A stretch of 64,000 nucleotides of DNA from Pachyseris speciosa (taxonomy: Eukaryota; Cnidaria; Anthozoa; Scleractinia; Pachyseridae), in assembly GCA_016490735.1 (NCBI GenBank), contig JAEMWC010001016.1:106001-170000 (forward strand). The letters run 5' to 3'. The notes under the pieces were generated by a model. That model worked only from the letters and a program-made list of their open reading frames with translations. It was not told where the DNA came from and did not search any database. Position 1 is the first letter of the stretch, and each line of letters opens with the position of its first letter. This document shows positions 12,801-21,935 of this stretch, piece by piece. A program made the position numbers and the translations under genes.

Positions 12801-15299
12801 TAAGAGTCCTTTTACTCACCTTCTGCCGAGTTGTAGATAGGTGTACCATCGGTACCATAAAGGGAAGAACACCTGCAAGTTGTGTTAATAGACACGAGTC
12901 ATTTACTTTGTTTAACTAATTGGCGTCAGATGTTTTGTGGCTCCGTCTTCATATTGGTCATAAATTGTCATAACATTGTCAAAGTGGCTGTGGAACCACG
13001 AGGTGGTTCACATCAAACTTTGACCATGGTATGATCAATAATCATCATCATCATCATCATCACTATTAAAGTCTCAAATCTTTCTAGCCGAGCAAAGATG
13101 CTCTATTAATTGGGGAGACTAAATCAAATCAATGATAAATCAAATAAATAAAAAACGAACTAACGCCGATTTGGTTTTTACAATAACAAAACTTCGAAAT
13201 GGTCCTATCCCGGTTTTAAATGAGGCCTTTTGCTACAAATATTTGCATAAATTAAAATTTATCTGTCTATGCTCTTGTTGATGATAAAAATTAACCAATC
13301 AGCCACGACAATTTTCACAGTTATGGTAAACATTCCGATGATTTCAGAGAACTGCTATTGACACTGTTTCAGTTTGTCTTATATCAGATATAGATGAGTG
13401 CAGCACTGGAAGTTTCAAGTGCAACTCCCTTGCAAGTTGTGTCAACACCCATGGCTCATACACGTGTTTTTGTGCTGAAGGATACACGGGCCATGGCAGA
13501 GTATCCTGTATTGGTGCGTAACCATAACTTGCTAATATTGGGTATAGAAGGTCAATACCTGGATTAGTGTAAGGGAGTAGTCCTTGACAATGCCTACAAG
13601 CTTTTTCGTGCGTGCTCAAGTCAAGTAACTAGGAAACTGCGTCAAATCAGTTTGCATACGGCTACTTTCCTTGAAGTAGCTGATTTTTTCAGAGACGAAA
13701 CAACGTGGACATCCTATTTTGCGCTTACCATCGGCTTTTTTGAATTAAGCTATGACACTTATTCCATTAACCAAGAGCGAATAGTCAACAGGATGGGACC
13801 AACTCGGCTGTCGGTCGTCAAAAGAATGTTCTGCGATCTAATTGAAAGGTGCCATGCAACACTTGTGTATGACATTTTAAATTTTGGATTTTTGTTACCT
13901 CACCTTCACGGATGTCCATAACAAGTCACTCCTGGAGGCATCTCCCTGGAAATTCAGCAGTTAAAAAGACTCTGGTAATGAACATTTTAGAGGGATTGGT
14001 CTGCGGCATGACAAGCCTTTACAACCAGCATATTAATACTTTTCCCATCTATATGGGTTGTTGATGAGAGAAATTATTGAGCTTCGCCAGGTTCGGCATT
14101 TTGTAAGTGTTATTGTTGGGCCAAAAGATATTTCAATGGGGTTTAGTTGGTCGATACCCTCACACTTTAAATTTATGGTTTCAGATGTAAATGAGTGTCA
14201 TCGAGATCCCAGAATCTGTCCTGGTGATACTGTGTGTGAAAATACTAGAGGGTCGTACATATGTGTATGTCAAACTGGTTATGTTTGGAAGGATAGCAAG
14301 TGCCAAGGTAATGGTGTCACCCTTTCCTAAAGATTTGTTTTATTGCAGTTGTCACAACATGTTCATTGCAACACGTGAGGTATGTCTGTTCGAACCTAGA
14401 CTCTCTTGGACAGAGTGCTATTTTGAACAATTTTGCCCTTTTTCATAACGGTTGTTAGTTTTCTAAACAGTATGCAGTACGAGTTACATTAAAACCAGTT
14501 TTCTTTTTTATTTTAATTTTTAGACGTTGACGAGTGTAGTGATAAGAAAAGCCAGTGTCCACTCGATGCAGGTTGTGCTAATACCATTGGGTCTTACATG
14601 TGCAATTGCAAACCAGGCTTTATTATCAATGGCCCGTATTGTATTGGTAAGAGTATTCATCCTGCTACAAAGTAGTTATTTTAACGTATGGCCGGATCTA
14701 TGAACCAGAAGCCATATTTTTGCCACCGGTAGCGTCAGTGGAGTAGATGGCAGAGCTAGGAAATATATGACAGTATTTATCTCTGCTTTAGAGCTTTAAA
14801 ACCCTATTAGTGAACCACTAACAAAATAAGGCAAAGAGCACCGAGAGCAGATGAGAAGTGATTTTTGGGTAATCTGAGCAGATCTTAACTACTGTTGAAC
14901 ACTGAACCACCTAGTTGTGTGCTGTAACCAGTCCATCTCTAAGAATGTATATTAAAACTTCAAGTTATTATTATTTCAAAAATCACGGTGGCTCTGAATT
15001 CCTTCCAATGAGCTAGTTCGGTTAAACTTTTCAAAATGTTGCATTTTCACGTACTAGTCACAGTTCAAGCCGGGACAAATCCTTTTACATTTTGACACTT
15101 TGGGGCTTCTAGTTATATGGAACTTTTCCAAAGGAGCGTCCTTTCCCGCCTTTTTTCTGCAGATTATAATGAGTGTCTGAGCAATCGTCATAACTGTGAC
15201 GTCAACGCATGGTGCACCAACACTGCGGGCTCGTATAAATGTTTCTGTAAAGAAGGGTATCATGGGAATGGATTTACGTGTGAAAAGGATGGTGGATAG
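639..15299 (+). CDS. Discoidin (F5/8 type C) plus seven EGF-like domain protein, 3' part of a multi-exon gene
   Basis: The exons are 639-802, 1973-2119, 6561-6702, 8391-8504, 9528-9650, 10301-10426, 13388-13513, 14185-14307, 14524-14646 and 15163-15299. The first three join in frame into one discoidin domain ([17 protein letters not shown], then [17 protein letters not shown], then GNKDRDT and ending RVEIYGC). The next seven are EGF repeats, most with the DxxEC start and the NTxGSYxCxC core of calcium-binding EGF domains. Every EGF exon is phase 1 at both ends (the last ends in the stop), the usual form for shuffled extracellular modules. Such proteins are secreted or cell-surface adhesion or matrix proteins; EDIL3-like, fibrillin-like and coral skeletal-matrix proteins share the parts. 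The stop is at 15297-15299 with no membrane segment after it, so this end is probably secreted. The start lies outside the window. The partner and exact role cannot be told. Introns are loaded with transposable elements. Confidence 0.88.
869..1013. mobile_element. Short hairpin element (MITE-like)
   Basis: Arms of about 50 bases (869-925 and about 950-1013) are inverted copies with few mismatches. They share GAGACTGGTACTAGTGAAGG and the TGGGTAGACGGAAGATG segment. It sits in the intron just after the first discoidin exon. No target duplication is clear. Confidence 0.65.
1549..1653 (+). repeat. 32-bp tandem repeat, about three copies
   Basis: CGGCTGATATTCGC recurs at 1551, 1583 and 1615, an exact 32-base period, with TCTCG(C/A)TGCTG between. 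The flanking 1490-1550 stretch has related CGACCGA motifs. It is intronic. Confidence 0.8.
1973..2119 (+). CDS. Discoidin domain exon 2 (central part)
   Basis: Begins [17 protein letters not shown] right after TTGTCAG and ends VGFVSQ before GTAGGA. It contains the [14 protein letters not shown] strand typical of F5/8C domains. Phase 0 at both ends, so it joins exon 1 (…FLQ|VDL) and exon 3 without a break. An alternative donor GTGAGT lies 9 bases upstream, at 2111. Confidence 0.85.
2495..2585 (-). mobile_element. tRNA-derived SINE remnant
   Basis: On the minus strand, TTAGCTCCTAAACCGG resembles a polymerase III A box region and GGGTTCCACGCCC resembles a B box. The order and spacing are those of a tRNA-like SINE head. 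It directly abuts the left end of the Penelope inverted pair. Confidence 0.45.
2674..2720 (-). ncRNA. Hammerhead-ribozyme-like motif at the Penelope end (left copy)
   Basis: This is the inverted counterpart of the motif at 5795-5845, with CTGATGA on the minus strand at 2714-2708 and GAAACGTC further left. The core is the same in both arms. Confidence 0.5.
2982..4140 (-). pseudogene. Penelope-like RT/GIY-YIG endonuclease, left copy, internally deleted
   Basis: Reading leftwards from 4140, the protein has the Penelope RT N-terminal block ([31 protein letters not shown]). It then breaks at PQPPKL, where a deletion joins across a short AAACTTTA homology. It resumes at the segment ending in FDVKS, loses the part with the YVDD catalytic box, and continues to the GIY-YIG domain at 2982-3470 ([19 protein letters not shown] and RLTEHQRA). 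With the catalytic aspartates gone, the RT cannot be active. The endonuclease segment is in another frame from the RT, as in the right copy. Confidence 0.85.
4197..5537 (+). pseudogene. Penelope-like RT/GIY-YIG endonuclease, right copy, frameshifted
   Basis: The RT reads from about 4197 ([13 protein letters not shown]) through [18 protein letters not shown] and the catalytic YVDD box at 4688-4699, to IPFLDCLV and VYRKPTHTD. The finger and palm blocks of a Penelope RT are therefore present, but the N-terminal block kept by the left copy is absent. The RT frame runs to 5236, while the GIY-YIG domain (5049-5537 frame: [17 protein letters not shown]) lies in another frame. The shift falls near 5170-5190. 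The same shift is in the left copy, so it predates the duplication. It is probably a dead copy; no clear slippery heptamer is visible. Confidence 0.87.
5795..5845 (+). ncRNA. Hammerhead-ribozyme-like motif at the Penelope end (right copy)
   Basis: CTGATGA at 5805-5811 is followed by CGAC, a loop, GTCG and GAAACGTC at 5832-5839. The order is that of a hammerhead core (CUGANGA, stem II, GAAA, GUC). Penelope-like elements are known to carry hammerhead ribozymes in their terminal repeats. Stem II pairing has one extra base beside the core, so activity is uncertain. Confidence 0.5.
6002..6431. mobile_element. TIR element with TTAA target duplications (piggyBac-type MITE)
   Basis: The ends are AGTGCACCTAACCCC and its inverse, and the arms extend over most of the element (for example CCGAGCTAGTAAGGGGCATG and its inverse). 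TTAA lies at 5998-6001 and again at 6432-6435, which is the piggyBac target signature. No transposase is present, so it is non-autonomous. A TA duplication shifted inwards would also fit. Confidence 0.78.
6561..6702 (+). CDS. Discoidin domain exon 3 (C-terminal part)
   Basis: Acceptor TCTTTTCAAG ends at 6560 and donor A|GTAAGT follows 6702. It encodes GNKDRDT, then [15 protein letters not shown] and MRVEIYGC. That is the closing strand of an F5/8C domain with its second disulphide Cys. It ends in phase 1, matching the EGF exons that follow. Confidence 0.87.
7207..8095. mobile_element. TIR element with TTA target duplications (PIF/Harbinger-type, non-autonomous)
   Basis: The ends are GGGTGTGTTCCTTTT and its inverse, with AATCCAAAAAC also mirrored. 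TTA flanks both sides (7204-7206, 8096-8098), the 3-bp target duplication of PIF/Harbinger elements. Internal open frames give no recognisable protein. Confidence 0.7.
8391..8504 (+). CDS. EGF-like exon 1
   Basis: Phase-1 exon between TTCTTTCAG and G|GTAGAT. It holds six cysteines in EGF spacing ([11 protein letters not shown], then [14 protein letters not shown]). It lacks the DxDEC calcium-binding start of the later repeats, so it is probably a non-calcium EGF domain. Confidence 0.85.
8505..9527 (+). other. Intron with no recognised gene
   Basis: AT-rich intron between EGF exons 1 and 2. It contains a short GTT microsatellite near 8790-8806 and otherwise nothing I can name. Confidence 0.5.
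9528..9650 (+). CDS. EGF-like exon 2 (calcium-binding type)
   Basis: Phase-1 exon between GATTTAG and ATAG|GTAAGT. It starts DRDEC and carries [14 protein letters not shown], the calcium-binding EGF signature, and six cysteines. Confidence 0.88.
   Translation, partial: TGTNVLAVLIPAQRTQIVQTQWDLISAIANKDLLTMAITV
10301..10426 (+). CDS. EGF-like exon 3 (calcium-binding type)
   Basis: Phase-1 exon after CTTGTTGTAG. It starts DIDECLDP and contains [14 protein letters not shown]. The loop before the last Cys is a little longer than in its neighbours. Donor G|GTAAGC. Confidence 0.88.
11400..11477 (+). mobile_element. tRNA-like SINE remnant
   Basis: TGGCCTAGTGGG resembles an A box and GGTTCAAGCCTCC a B box, about 45 bases apart, followed by a T-rich run. 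The would-be acceptor stem does not pair, so this is a SINE or tRNA pseudogene and not a working tRNA. Confidence 0.5.
12240..12298 (+). mobile_element. tRNA-like SINE or tRNA pseudogene
   Basis: TTAGCGCAATGGGATAAG (A box region) and GAGTTCAAGTCCGGG (B box) are well formed. No pairing acceptor stem is visible at the ends. Confidence 0.45.
13388..13513 (+). CDS. EGF-like exon 4 (calcium-binding type)
   Basis: Phase-1 exon after CTTATATCAG. It starts DIDECSTG and contains [19 protein letters not shown]. Donor G|GTGCGT is a weaker but usable site. It lies 3 kb from exon 3, across the largest intron of the EGF part. Confidence 0.88.
14185..14307 (+). CDS. EGF-like exon 5 (calcium-binding type)
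   Basis: Phase-1 exon after ATGGTTTCAG. It starts DVNECHRD and contains [15 protein letters not shown]. Six cysteines are present. Donor G|GTAATG. Confidence 0.88.
14524..14646 (+). CDS. EGF-like exon 6 (calcium-binding type)
   Basis: Phase-1 exon after TTTAATTTTTAG. It starts DVDECSDK and contains [15 protein letters not shown]. Donor G|GTAAGA. Confidence 0.88.
15163..15299 (+). CDS. EGF-like exon 7 and stop codon
   Basis: Phase-1 exon after TTTTTTCTGCAG. It starts DYNEC and contains [19 protein letters not shown] with the last Cys near 15279. The TAG at 15297-15299 closes the reading frame soon after the domain. A splice just before it cannot be excluded, but no later EGF exon is seen downstream. 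Confidence 0.82.
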
Positions 15300-15485
15300 A
15301 GTACAAAAAGTAAGTCAACGTAGTTGTTATGAAAGATCGACATCCCATATTTTATTATTATTATTTTGATTTTTATTTTTATTGTTCAGTAATTTTTCTA
15401 TCTATTTATTAGTTTCTAGAGCCTTTGTTGTTCAATCTTATAGAAACGCCGAGTGGCCATTGAAATAGGAGAAGATTTTATAGAA

Positions 15486-15491
15486 AATAAA
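15486..15491 (+). promoter_or_regulatory. Candidate polyadenylation signal of the discoidin/EGF gene
   Basis: AATAAA lies about 190 bases after the stop codon, a normal 3' UTR distance. It is a short motif in AT-rich DNA, so support comes from position only. Confidence 0.4.
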
Positions 15492-16846
15492 GGTGTCGGA
15501 TCTGAAGAGTCGCTGATTTCCTCAAACGGGCACAGTCACGACTTTTGCTTGTGATCGACCAAGCATATATTATTTTGCAAGTAATCACATTTTCTTCAAA
15601 GCAAAGTACTACTACAATTGCCGTATGGTGCACGAATTATTTTGGAAACGGTGATCACGCATGGGGATTTTTCATAGCTATATATCTAGTATAAAGTAAC
15701 TAAAAGATTATTTGGCTTGTCGGCATCAAAGGTAAAATCGAAATTTATAGTTCAGTTGCTTATTGTAGTTCCCCAGTCTGTTTCTTCTTGCGAACGTTTT
15801 TTTAAGCATCTGTAAATATGTGCAGTGTGTTCAGTGTGATCACAGTGTGATGCTTTAAGATCTGAGGTGCTGAGAGGTCAATTTTCTTATCGTCATGAGT
15901 TCCACTAAATAGTCACTAGATACCACTCTTCTTCAAGTAGGATCGTTACTAAAACACCACACGAGTACTACGAGTAACACACGAGTAACATACAAGTAAC
16001 ATACGAATACATACGAGTAACACACAGGTAACATACGAATACATACGAGTAACACACAGGTAACATACGGTCAAATGTAGGTAATACGCATGAAATCTAC
16101 AAAGTAAAATACAAGAAATTTGATTTTTCTCCGAAATACTTGATTTGTTTTTATACAGCTTGGTGTATTTATTAATTCAAGGGTGTAGTGTGGGCAGAAA
16201 TTAGCATTTGAGGGTGTGTGATGGGAGGGGTGGGGGAGGGAGGGTGATACAGCTTCGATTGGGATATCTGCAGGGTTGTTTGCCATTTATAAAAAATCCT
16301 GAAATTTCGGTTAAGACTTTTCGTTCAGAAGGAACGGTTCGTGTTGTTTACCATTTGCCTAAAATTTCCGGATTGTTGGGCTCGCTGACTGGATAGATTA
16401 CGCTCGGCCAAAAGCTAAGAGGACTGAAACTTGTACAAAAAATAGAAACTTGGAAATGAAAACACATGTTTTCCTTGAACAAACTGATTAATTCTGACAC
16501 GGCATTCATGTAAAACAGGCTTTAATTTAGTTTACCTTTCTTTAATAATTAGCAATATTTTAAATTTTAGAAGATTAATTGCGTTCGCAGAACGCAGTTC
16601 TAATCCAGACTGAATCGAGATTTTTGGACAACGGGTGAACGGGTGGGTCTTGACAAGAGCTGCCCCTGCAATCTGCAAGCAATCTGCGGGGGCGAACAAG
16701 AATGACATCATCGCCAAGCCAACTCAAAAGCTTTCAAAATGGCGGCCGTCGGCGAGGAAGACGAAAGTGATTTCTAAATGTCTTAAATGAGCTGCTACAG
16801 CCTGGAAATGGCGAAAGTAAAAATGGCGGCGATCCAATTACAATGA

Positions 16847-17304
16847 GTGGACAATTCATCGAGTAAAAGCGGAATTGAATCGACGAAATGTTTCGAAAAC
16901 AAGACCTGTTTGATCGAGTTGTTGAACACGATGAAATTGGGGTTCTGCCAGAGACCTCTGCTAGCAGGGAAGGTTCTTTGTGGCGAGGATTGGCGATTGA
17001 AGTGGATGATCTGCCACCTTACCTCTCAAGAAACGACCTCGACTGAAATTTGTTATATCAGGATAAACAAATGTCTGAGAAATATTTTGTACACCTTTTT
17101 ACACCACGGATCGGTCATTTCGATTTCGTCACTGAAACAAACAAATATGCCATGCGAAGGAACAAACCATGTTGGGTCGGAACAAGTCCTGAGGAGCTGA
17201 AGGAATTTCTGGGGATTACTGTCTGGATAAAGCTCAAACAATTGCCGATTTCTACATTAATTTGTTCGTTGCTGCTACAACTATTTTCAGAAACTATGTT
17301 TTAA
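16847..17304 (+). pseudogene. piggyBac-like transposase fragment
   Basis: The frame from 17050 reads YFVHLFTPRIGHFDFVTETN, then KYAM, then TSPEELKEFLGITVWIKLKQLP. That fits the start of the DDE_Tnp_1_7 (piggyBac) domain: a small helical block, ETN(x)YA, then EELKxFLGI and KLP. The frame ends at 17304 with none of the catalytic aspartates. The upstream frame from 16847 overlaps it in another phase, so a frameshift separates them. It lies inside the 3-kb TIR element and is probably its own decayed transposase. Confidence 0.55.
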
Positions 17305-17737
17305 TATTGTGTTAGTCAAAGTTTATATTTTTGAGGCTTTCCAAGATGCTGTCAATGTGCTTTTAGTGTTCAAACATCATCATGGACCACATGGCCCTCC
17401 ATATGGTGGTTTTAGGGTTAACATACCAAACCTACCAATACTCGACCGCACTTTCTAATTTACGATTACTACTAGTCTGTATACATAGTTTTTCGCAATA
17501 GTTGTAGCTTTTATATTAAGTTGTTAATGCCTGATGTATTTACCGTGTTTTTAAATAAAGGTGATGGTGATGATGATGATCCCATCACACACACAAATAC
17601 ACACACCCTCAAATGCTACTGTCGCCCCACACTACACCCTTGCATTAATATATACACCGAGCAATAAAAAACAAATCAAAGATTTCGGAGAAAGGTACAA
17701 TGTCTTGACTCAGGGACAACTGAGAATCCCATCAAGC

Positions 17738-17815
17738 CCTCCTCCCTCTCCCTCCCCCCTCCCCCTCCCCCTCCCCCCTCCCCCTACCCCTACCCCTACT
17801 CCTTCCCCCATCACA
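17738..17815. repeat. Polypyrimidine/polypurine tract, G-quadruplex-prone on the minus strand
   Basis: A run of about 75 bases of almost pure C and T. The minus strand has more than six closely spaced G4-G6 runs joined by single A or TA. It lies inside the 3-kb TIR element. It can form triplex or quadruplex structures, and may be an artefact-prone region in sequencing. Confidence 0.85.
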
Positions 17816-18917
17816 CAGATCACAATGGGCGTTTTCCATTTACCAAAAAATTCCGGAAATTTCGATGGGAAATGACCATCGGTGAAGAACGTGTTCCATT
17901 TGACAAACGTTCCATTCATTCCCAGGCTCCACACTTTCCCACTAAACTTCAAAATGGCAACAACGATGTCTTAAACGAAACTGTAGAGTTGCCTATGTAA
18001 GAAGGTCTTTTAAATTGAGAAGACGATGATGATACCCCTATCCTCGCAGCGGTCGCAGCTTATATGAGGCGCGATCATCGCCGAAACGAAGGGTTTTTCA
18101 AAAAGATATTGCCACGATATTTCATCGATGAATATTTACAAGCCACTTCAGGGCGACTCGAGGCGGACCCTTGAAGCTTAGTGCAGAAATTCCTCAGCGA
18201 GACTCTTATTGGTTGTATGACAAAGCCGGAATTTCACGCCCACTGTGAAAGGAAAATAACGAAAGACATTGTTTAATTTCAGATGCAAAGTATTACGCGG
18301 GAAACAATCGGAATAAGCTTACTCAAAGAACCCTCGGGCAAAATTTAATGTTTTCTCCAATAAATTATGCTTACCATTGGTATACATCACACAATTGTGA
18401 TTCATTAACGTATGAAGATCGGGTGCTAGCCCATGACACACGGGGCATTCGTATAAAACTATTCGAGGTGACCGAAGAAGGAGCCGCCATCTTACCAAAG
18501 ATATGGCCGTGAAAGACCTGGAACTGGTGAAACCTTGTGAAACTCGTAAATGGAACACGCATTTTCCATCGGAAAGTTTCCAACGGGAAAACAGGACTAC
18601 CTTTTCAGAAGTCCCGTTTATTTCGGAAATTTTCCATTGGAACGAACCAAAAACATGTGTTCCATTTACATCCCAACCGGAATTTCCGGAATCTCTTGGT
18701 AAATGGAAAACGTCCAATTTCTTGTATTTTACTTTGTAGATTTCATGCGTCTTACCCACATTAGACCGTATGTTACCTGTGTGTTACTCGTATGTATTCG
18801 AATGTTACTTGTATGTCACTCGTATGTATCTGTATGTACCCGTATGTCACTCGTATGTACTCGTGTGTTACTCGTGTGTTACTCGTAGTACTCGTGTGGT
18901 GTTTTAGTCACGATCCT

Positions 18918-20008
18918 TCATGTAGAGCATGTGTTCAATAGAAACACTGTCGCGACAAAATAAAATTAGAGAACCTTCATATTACCACTTTCTTCTCTTT
19001 CTATTTTTTTAAGGAAATCCCTTCAATCAGACCATTAGTTTAGGGAGCTAAGCTACGAGCTGAGCAAGCGTATAACTCTTGGAGAAATTCAGAGCAAACG
19101 TTCACCCACGTTTATGATAATCAGGATCACGTGTCAAAAACCTCCACGATCCTTATTTCCTTTGGTTTCGTAACGTGAAGTACTAACGATTTTAGAGTAT
19201 ATTATCCTTCCCCGTTTTCTTTCCTTAATATCGACTGTTTTACGTAATTAGGATGAGCCAGAAAAAGAAGAGCAAAAAAAGAAGCTAGTACGTGTTCTAT
19301 GATAGCTTCAGGCAAGATATCAGGCGATAGGACGGCGCTAAAAATCAAGAAAACGTGTTCCTGAAAGGTGCAAGACCACAGTGGCGTGACACAAACGGTG
19401 GAACTACTCTGTTGTCAAAATATGTTCAAGACATGATTATGTGGTGATGGTGACCCACAGCAGCAAACAGTTGCCTTGGGTTGCCAGAAATGGGTCTGCA
19501 GATACCAGAATGTGACCACTGATTAACTTGTAATAACCTTTCACAGGAATTTCGTATGTGTTCGATGTCGCTCATTTTCGGAAAGATCGTTTGCATTTTT
19601 TTCTCCAGGTGGACGTTACTTAGCAATTGGTTCTTGCGGTTCATGCGACAGCGTGCATTTATCGAAATATGAAGCACGCGGGAAGTTTGGAGTGCACGAA
19701 AGATGTGAAAGAGTCCCGCCCCTTCTCTCTCGCTCCAAGGGGCGGGAAGAGGAGAGAGGTTGGAGCAACTCTAGCTTCTTAAGTGCTCTCCAAACTTCCT
19801 AAGTGCTTTATTTCTCGACGAACGCACAGCTGACGCATGAAGCAATTGTTTTATAAAATTTTCAACTGTAGTTTAAATATTTTATGATATCTCTCACTTA
19901 GTACGCGCGCTGTGATTGGTCAATTTTGCGGGCTGTATTCTACAGTACGGCCCGCTTGACTTCAACAAGGTTTCTTTCCCGCGCTCCGGATTGACCTCAG
20001 AGATATAT
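18918..20008. other. Unassigned repeat-rich stretch
   Basis: No gene recognised. It contains a partial hairpin with a GGGGCGGGA core at about 19710-19760, and GATTGGTCAA-type sequence near 19912 that recurs at about 20900. Confidence 0.4.
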
Positions 20009-20165
20009 CTTACTAACCTCGTTTTCTCGGTCCGTACTGTAAGTTACGGATCCTCGTTTTTTTCCCGCTAATTTATGGCCCGCGCGCTTCGTCCTTGGGC
20101 CATAAATCAACGAGAAAAAACTCGGTCTGTAACTTACAGTACGGACCTCGAACTCGGTTAGTAAG
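20009..20165. mobile_element. Short inverted-repeat element
   Basis: CTTACTAACC at the left returns inverted at 20156-20165, with GTCCGTACTGTAAGTTAC mirrored inside and a short centre near 20082-20098. It carries no coding capacity. Confidence 0.65.
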
Positions 20166-20302
20166 AGGTATTAAGATGATCTCAAACCGCTTTTATCAGT
20201 CTTCTCACATTCACTTCAGTCACTTGAAACACGAGGCATTTCGTAGTTATGAAGTAGTAAAACTACCAGTTACCATTTGGTTTTGTACGTACATAAATTA
20301 CT

Positions 20303-20810
20303 GAGGGTCCCCCAGGGGGGGTCTATGTTCCCGTGTTCCCTTCAAAATTTTAACTCTGTTCCCTTGTTCCCGTCCAAAATTACACCTTTTTCCCTTGTTA
20401 TCCTTTCAAGATTAAATTTTATCTCTTATTCTTTGCATATACGTCCTAATTAACCAATCTGAACAAAACAAAATAACTAATTGAAGGTCTACAGTGTTGC
20501 TGATAAATTTTGATCATTATTTCTGTGATATTTTTGACTTTGTGAAAGTATTTCGTAAAAACAAATCGTAATAGACACGAAAGATGGCAACAAAAACTTG
20601 CCAAAGAAATCAGAAAACAGTAGAAAATCTTCTATCACCCCCACGTTTATGTAAAAAACGTAGGGCCTTGTAAATTTTTGTGTTTTTTCCCCTGTTCCCT
20701 AACCTATTTGATGTTCCCTTGTTCCCTACGATTTTTTTGCTTTGTTCCCGTGTTCCCATTGCCAAATTTCCCGTGTTCCCTTGTTCCCCAAAAACCCCTG
20801 GGGGACCCTC
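20303..20810. mobile_element. MITE with ATTACT target duplications
   Basis: The ends GAGGGTCCCCCAGGGG and CCCCTGGGGGACCCTC are exact inverses. ATTACT flanks both (20297-20302, 20811-20816). The inside is rich in repeated GTTCCC(G/T)TGTTCCC. If the ends are AGGGTCCC, the duplication could be read as 7-8 bp and hAT-like. Confidence 0.8.
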
Positions 20811-21304
20811 ATTACTGTACGTTCATAAATACAATGTTACTGGTATCCGCGGAAAACTTTTTAAGAGGCGTTATAAAATGTTCAAATAATTACGCGTGCT
20901 ATGATTGGTCAAATCGAATGCATTGTATCTCAACGTATGCACGCGCCCTAAGTCACGCGCGTGCACCCACTGGCAGGCTACGTCACAAGTTTGTGTGCGG
21001 AAATATCTAGACATTTTATAAAGAAAATAAAGTCAAAACAATAAAATGTACTTGATTCAATCCATGTCTGGCATTATTTTGAACATAAAAGCAAAGTTTT
21101 CGGGTCAAATTTTGCGAGTCAAATTTCATCAGTTGACTACGTGTTGAAGCACGGCTCGTGTTTCATGGCTTGGCTTGAAAAGTTTCACTGCCCCCTCGCC
21201 TTCTACCTTTCGCTTTCTCTCCTCCCCTTTTCTTGGTTTTTCTTGCCTCGCTTTCTTTTTCTCTTGCTGGGCATTTTCTGGGCATTTTTCTGGCGCTCGC
21301 TTAG

Positions 21305-21935
21305 AACGCGTTAGCATGAGTCAACTCGGGGGATCCGGGGGCATGCTCCCCCTGAAAATTTTAAAATTAAAGTACTCTGAAATAGCCTCCTTCGCAGACG
21401 TCTTTGGGCTCGTCACGAGTTCCTTGCCCAAGAACGTCTGCTGAACTGAACTGCCACTTCCGTTCGTCGGCGGTTAGCCTTTGTTTTGAAGAAACCAATA
21501 ACGAGCTGCGTAAGAATGGAAATCGACACCCGATTCACGTGCATCGTCTGTGAAAATAATCCAGGGGTCGAAGTCCTACTTTCCATAAATTGGAAAACCA
21601 ACTATGATTGGCTAACCGCCGCGAACGGAAGTGGTAGTTCAGCTCAGCAGACGTTCGTGGGCAAGGAACGCGTGACGAGCCCAAAGACGTCTGCGAAGGA
21701 GGCTAACTCTGAAATGGCTGGAAATGCATTTAAAACTAACATGGTGTGGTGAAAAATATGCTTTCAGCAACAAAAAGCGGTGTTTTAAAACAAGAACCTT
21801 TTCGCTTAACTTATCATAACTGCCAGTTAGTAACGTATCCACAAAGCTCAGTTCAACATACGATTGTCCTCTAGACATTTTACTGTTGAAAAGTGGCCCT
21901 CCAACCCCTCCCCCTGGGCGGTGCCTGTTATATAA
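21305..21935. repeat. Dispersed repeat copy, split by a MITE
   Basis: GAGTCAACTCGGGGGATCC, then ATGGCTGGAAATGCATTTAA, then AGCAACAAAAAGCGGTGTTT, then TGTTGAAAAGTGG: the same series occurs at about 24180-24510. The copy here is interrupted by the element at 21384-21704. The other copy shows the uninterrupted site. Confidence 0.75.
21384..21704. mobile_element. MITE with long TIRs and 9-10 bp target duplications (Mutator-like)
   Basis: The ends are AGCCTCCTTCGCAGACGTCT and its inverse, with arms continuing past 100 bases. ACTCTGAAAT lies at 21374-21383 and 21706-21715. The related repeat at about 24250 has the site once, confirming an insertion. A 9-10 bp duplication fits Mutator-like elements. 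No transposase is present. Confidence 0.82.

Larger units (their letters stand above)
10427..13387 (+). other. Large intron with repeat remnants
   Basis: The 3-kb intron between EGF exons 3 and 4 holds two tRNA-like segments (11400-11477 and 12240-12298), a GC-rich hairpin at 12346-12372 (CCGAGAGG mirrored), a short palindrome GCGTCGCTAAGCGACG near 12423, and an ATC microsatellite near 13034-13062. No coding exon is seen. Confidence 0.5.
15939..18917. mobile_element. 3-kb TIR element with repeat-rich ends
   Basis: The left end (GATCGT, then ACTAAAACACCACACGAG) returns inverted at the right end. Both ends run into arrays of a degenerate ACGAGTAACA(C/T)AC motif, then into TGAAATCTACAAAGTAAAATAC. 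A second, inner pair of arms (about 16110-16225 against 17573-17695) is mirrored too, carrying GTGTAGTGTGGG and CATTTGAGGGTGTGTG. Between the arms lies a decayed piggyBac-like segment. Segments with CATTTACCAAAAAATTCCGG-type sequence recur on both sides. No convincing target duplication was found at the edges, so the exact limits are uncertain. Confidence 0.72.

Noticed and set aside
13652..13921. 89-residue frame between EGF exons 4 and 5
   Set aside because: No domain, no matching splice phase and no EGF cysteine pattern. Treated as intron.
18319..18759. 146-residue minus-strand frame with a Cys-x2-Cys and His pair
   Set aside because: The Cys/His spacing does not fit a zinc finger, and the frame overlaps repeats shared with the other arm. 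Judged non-coding.
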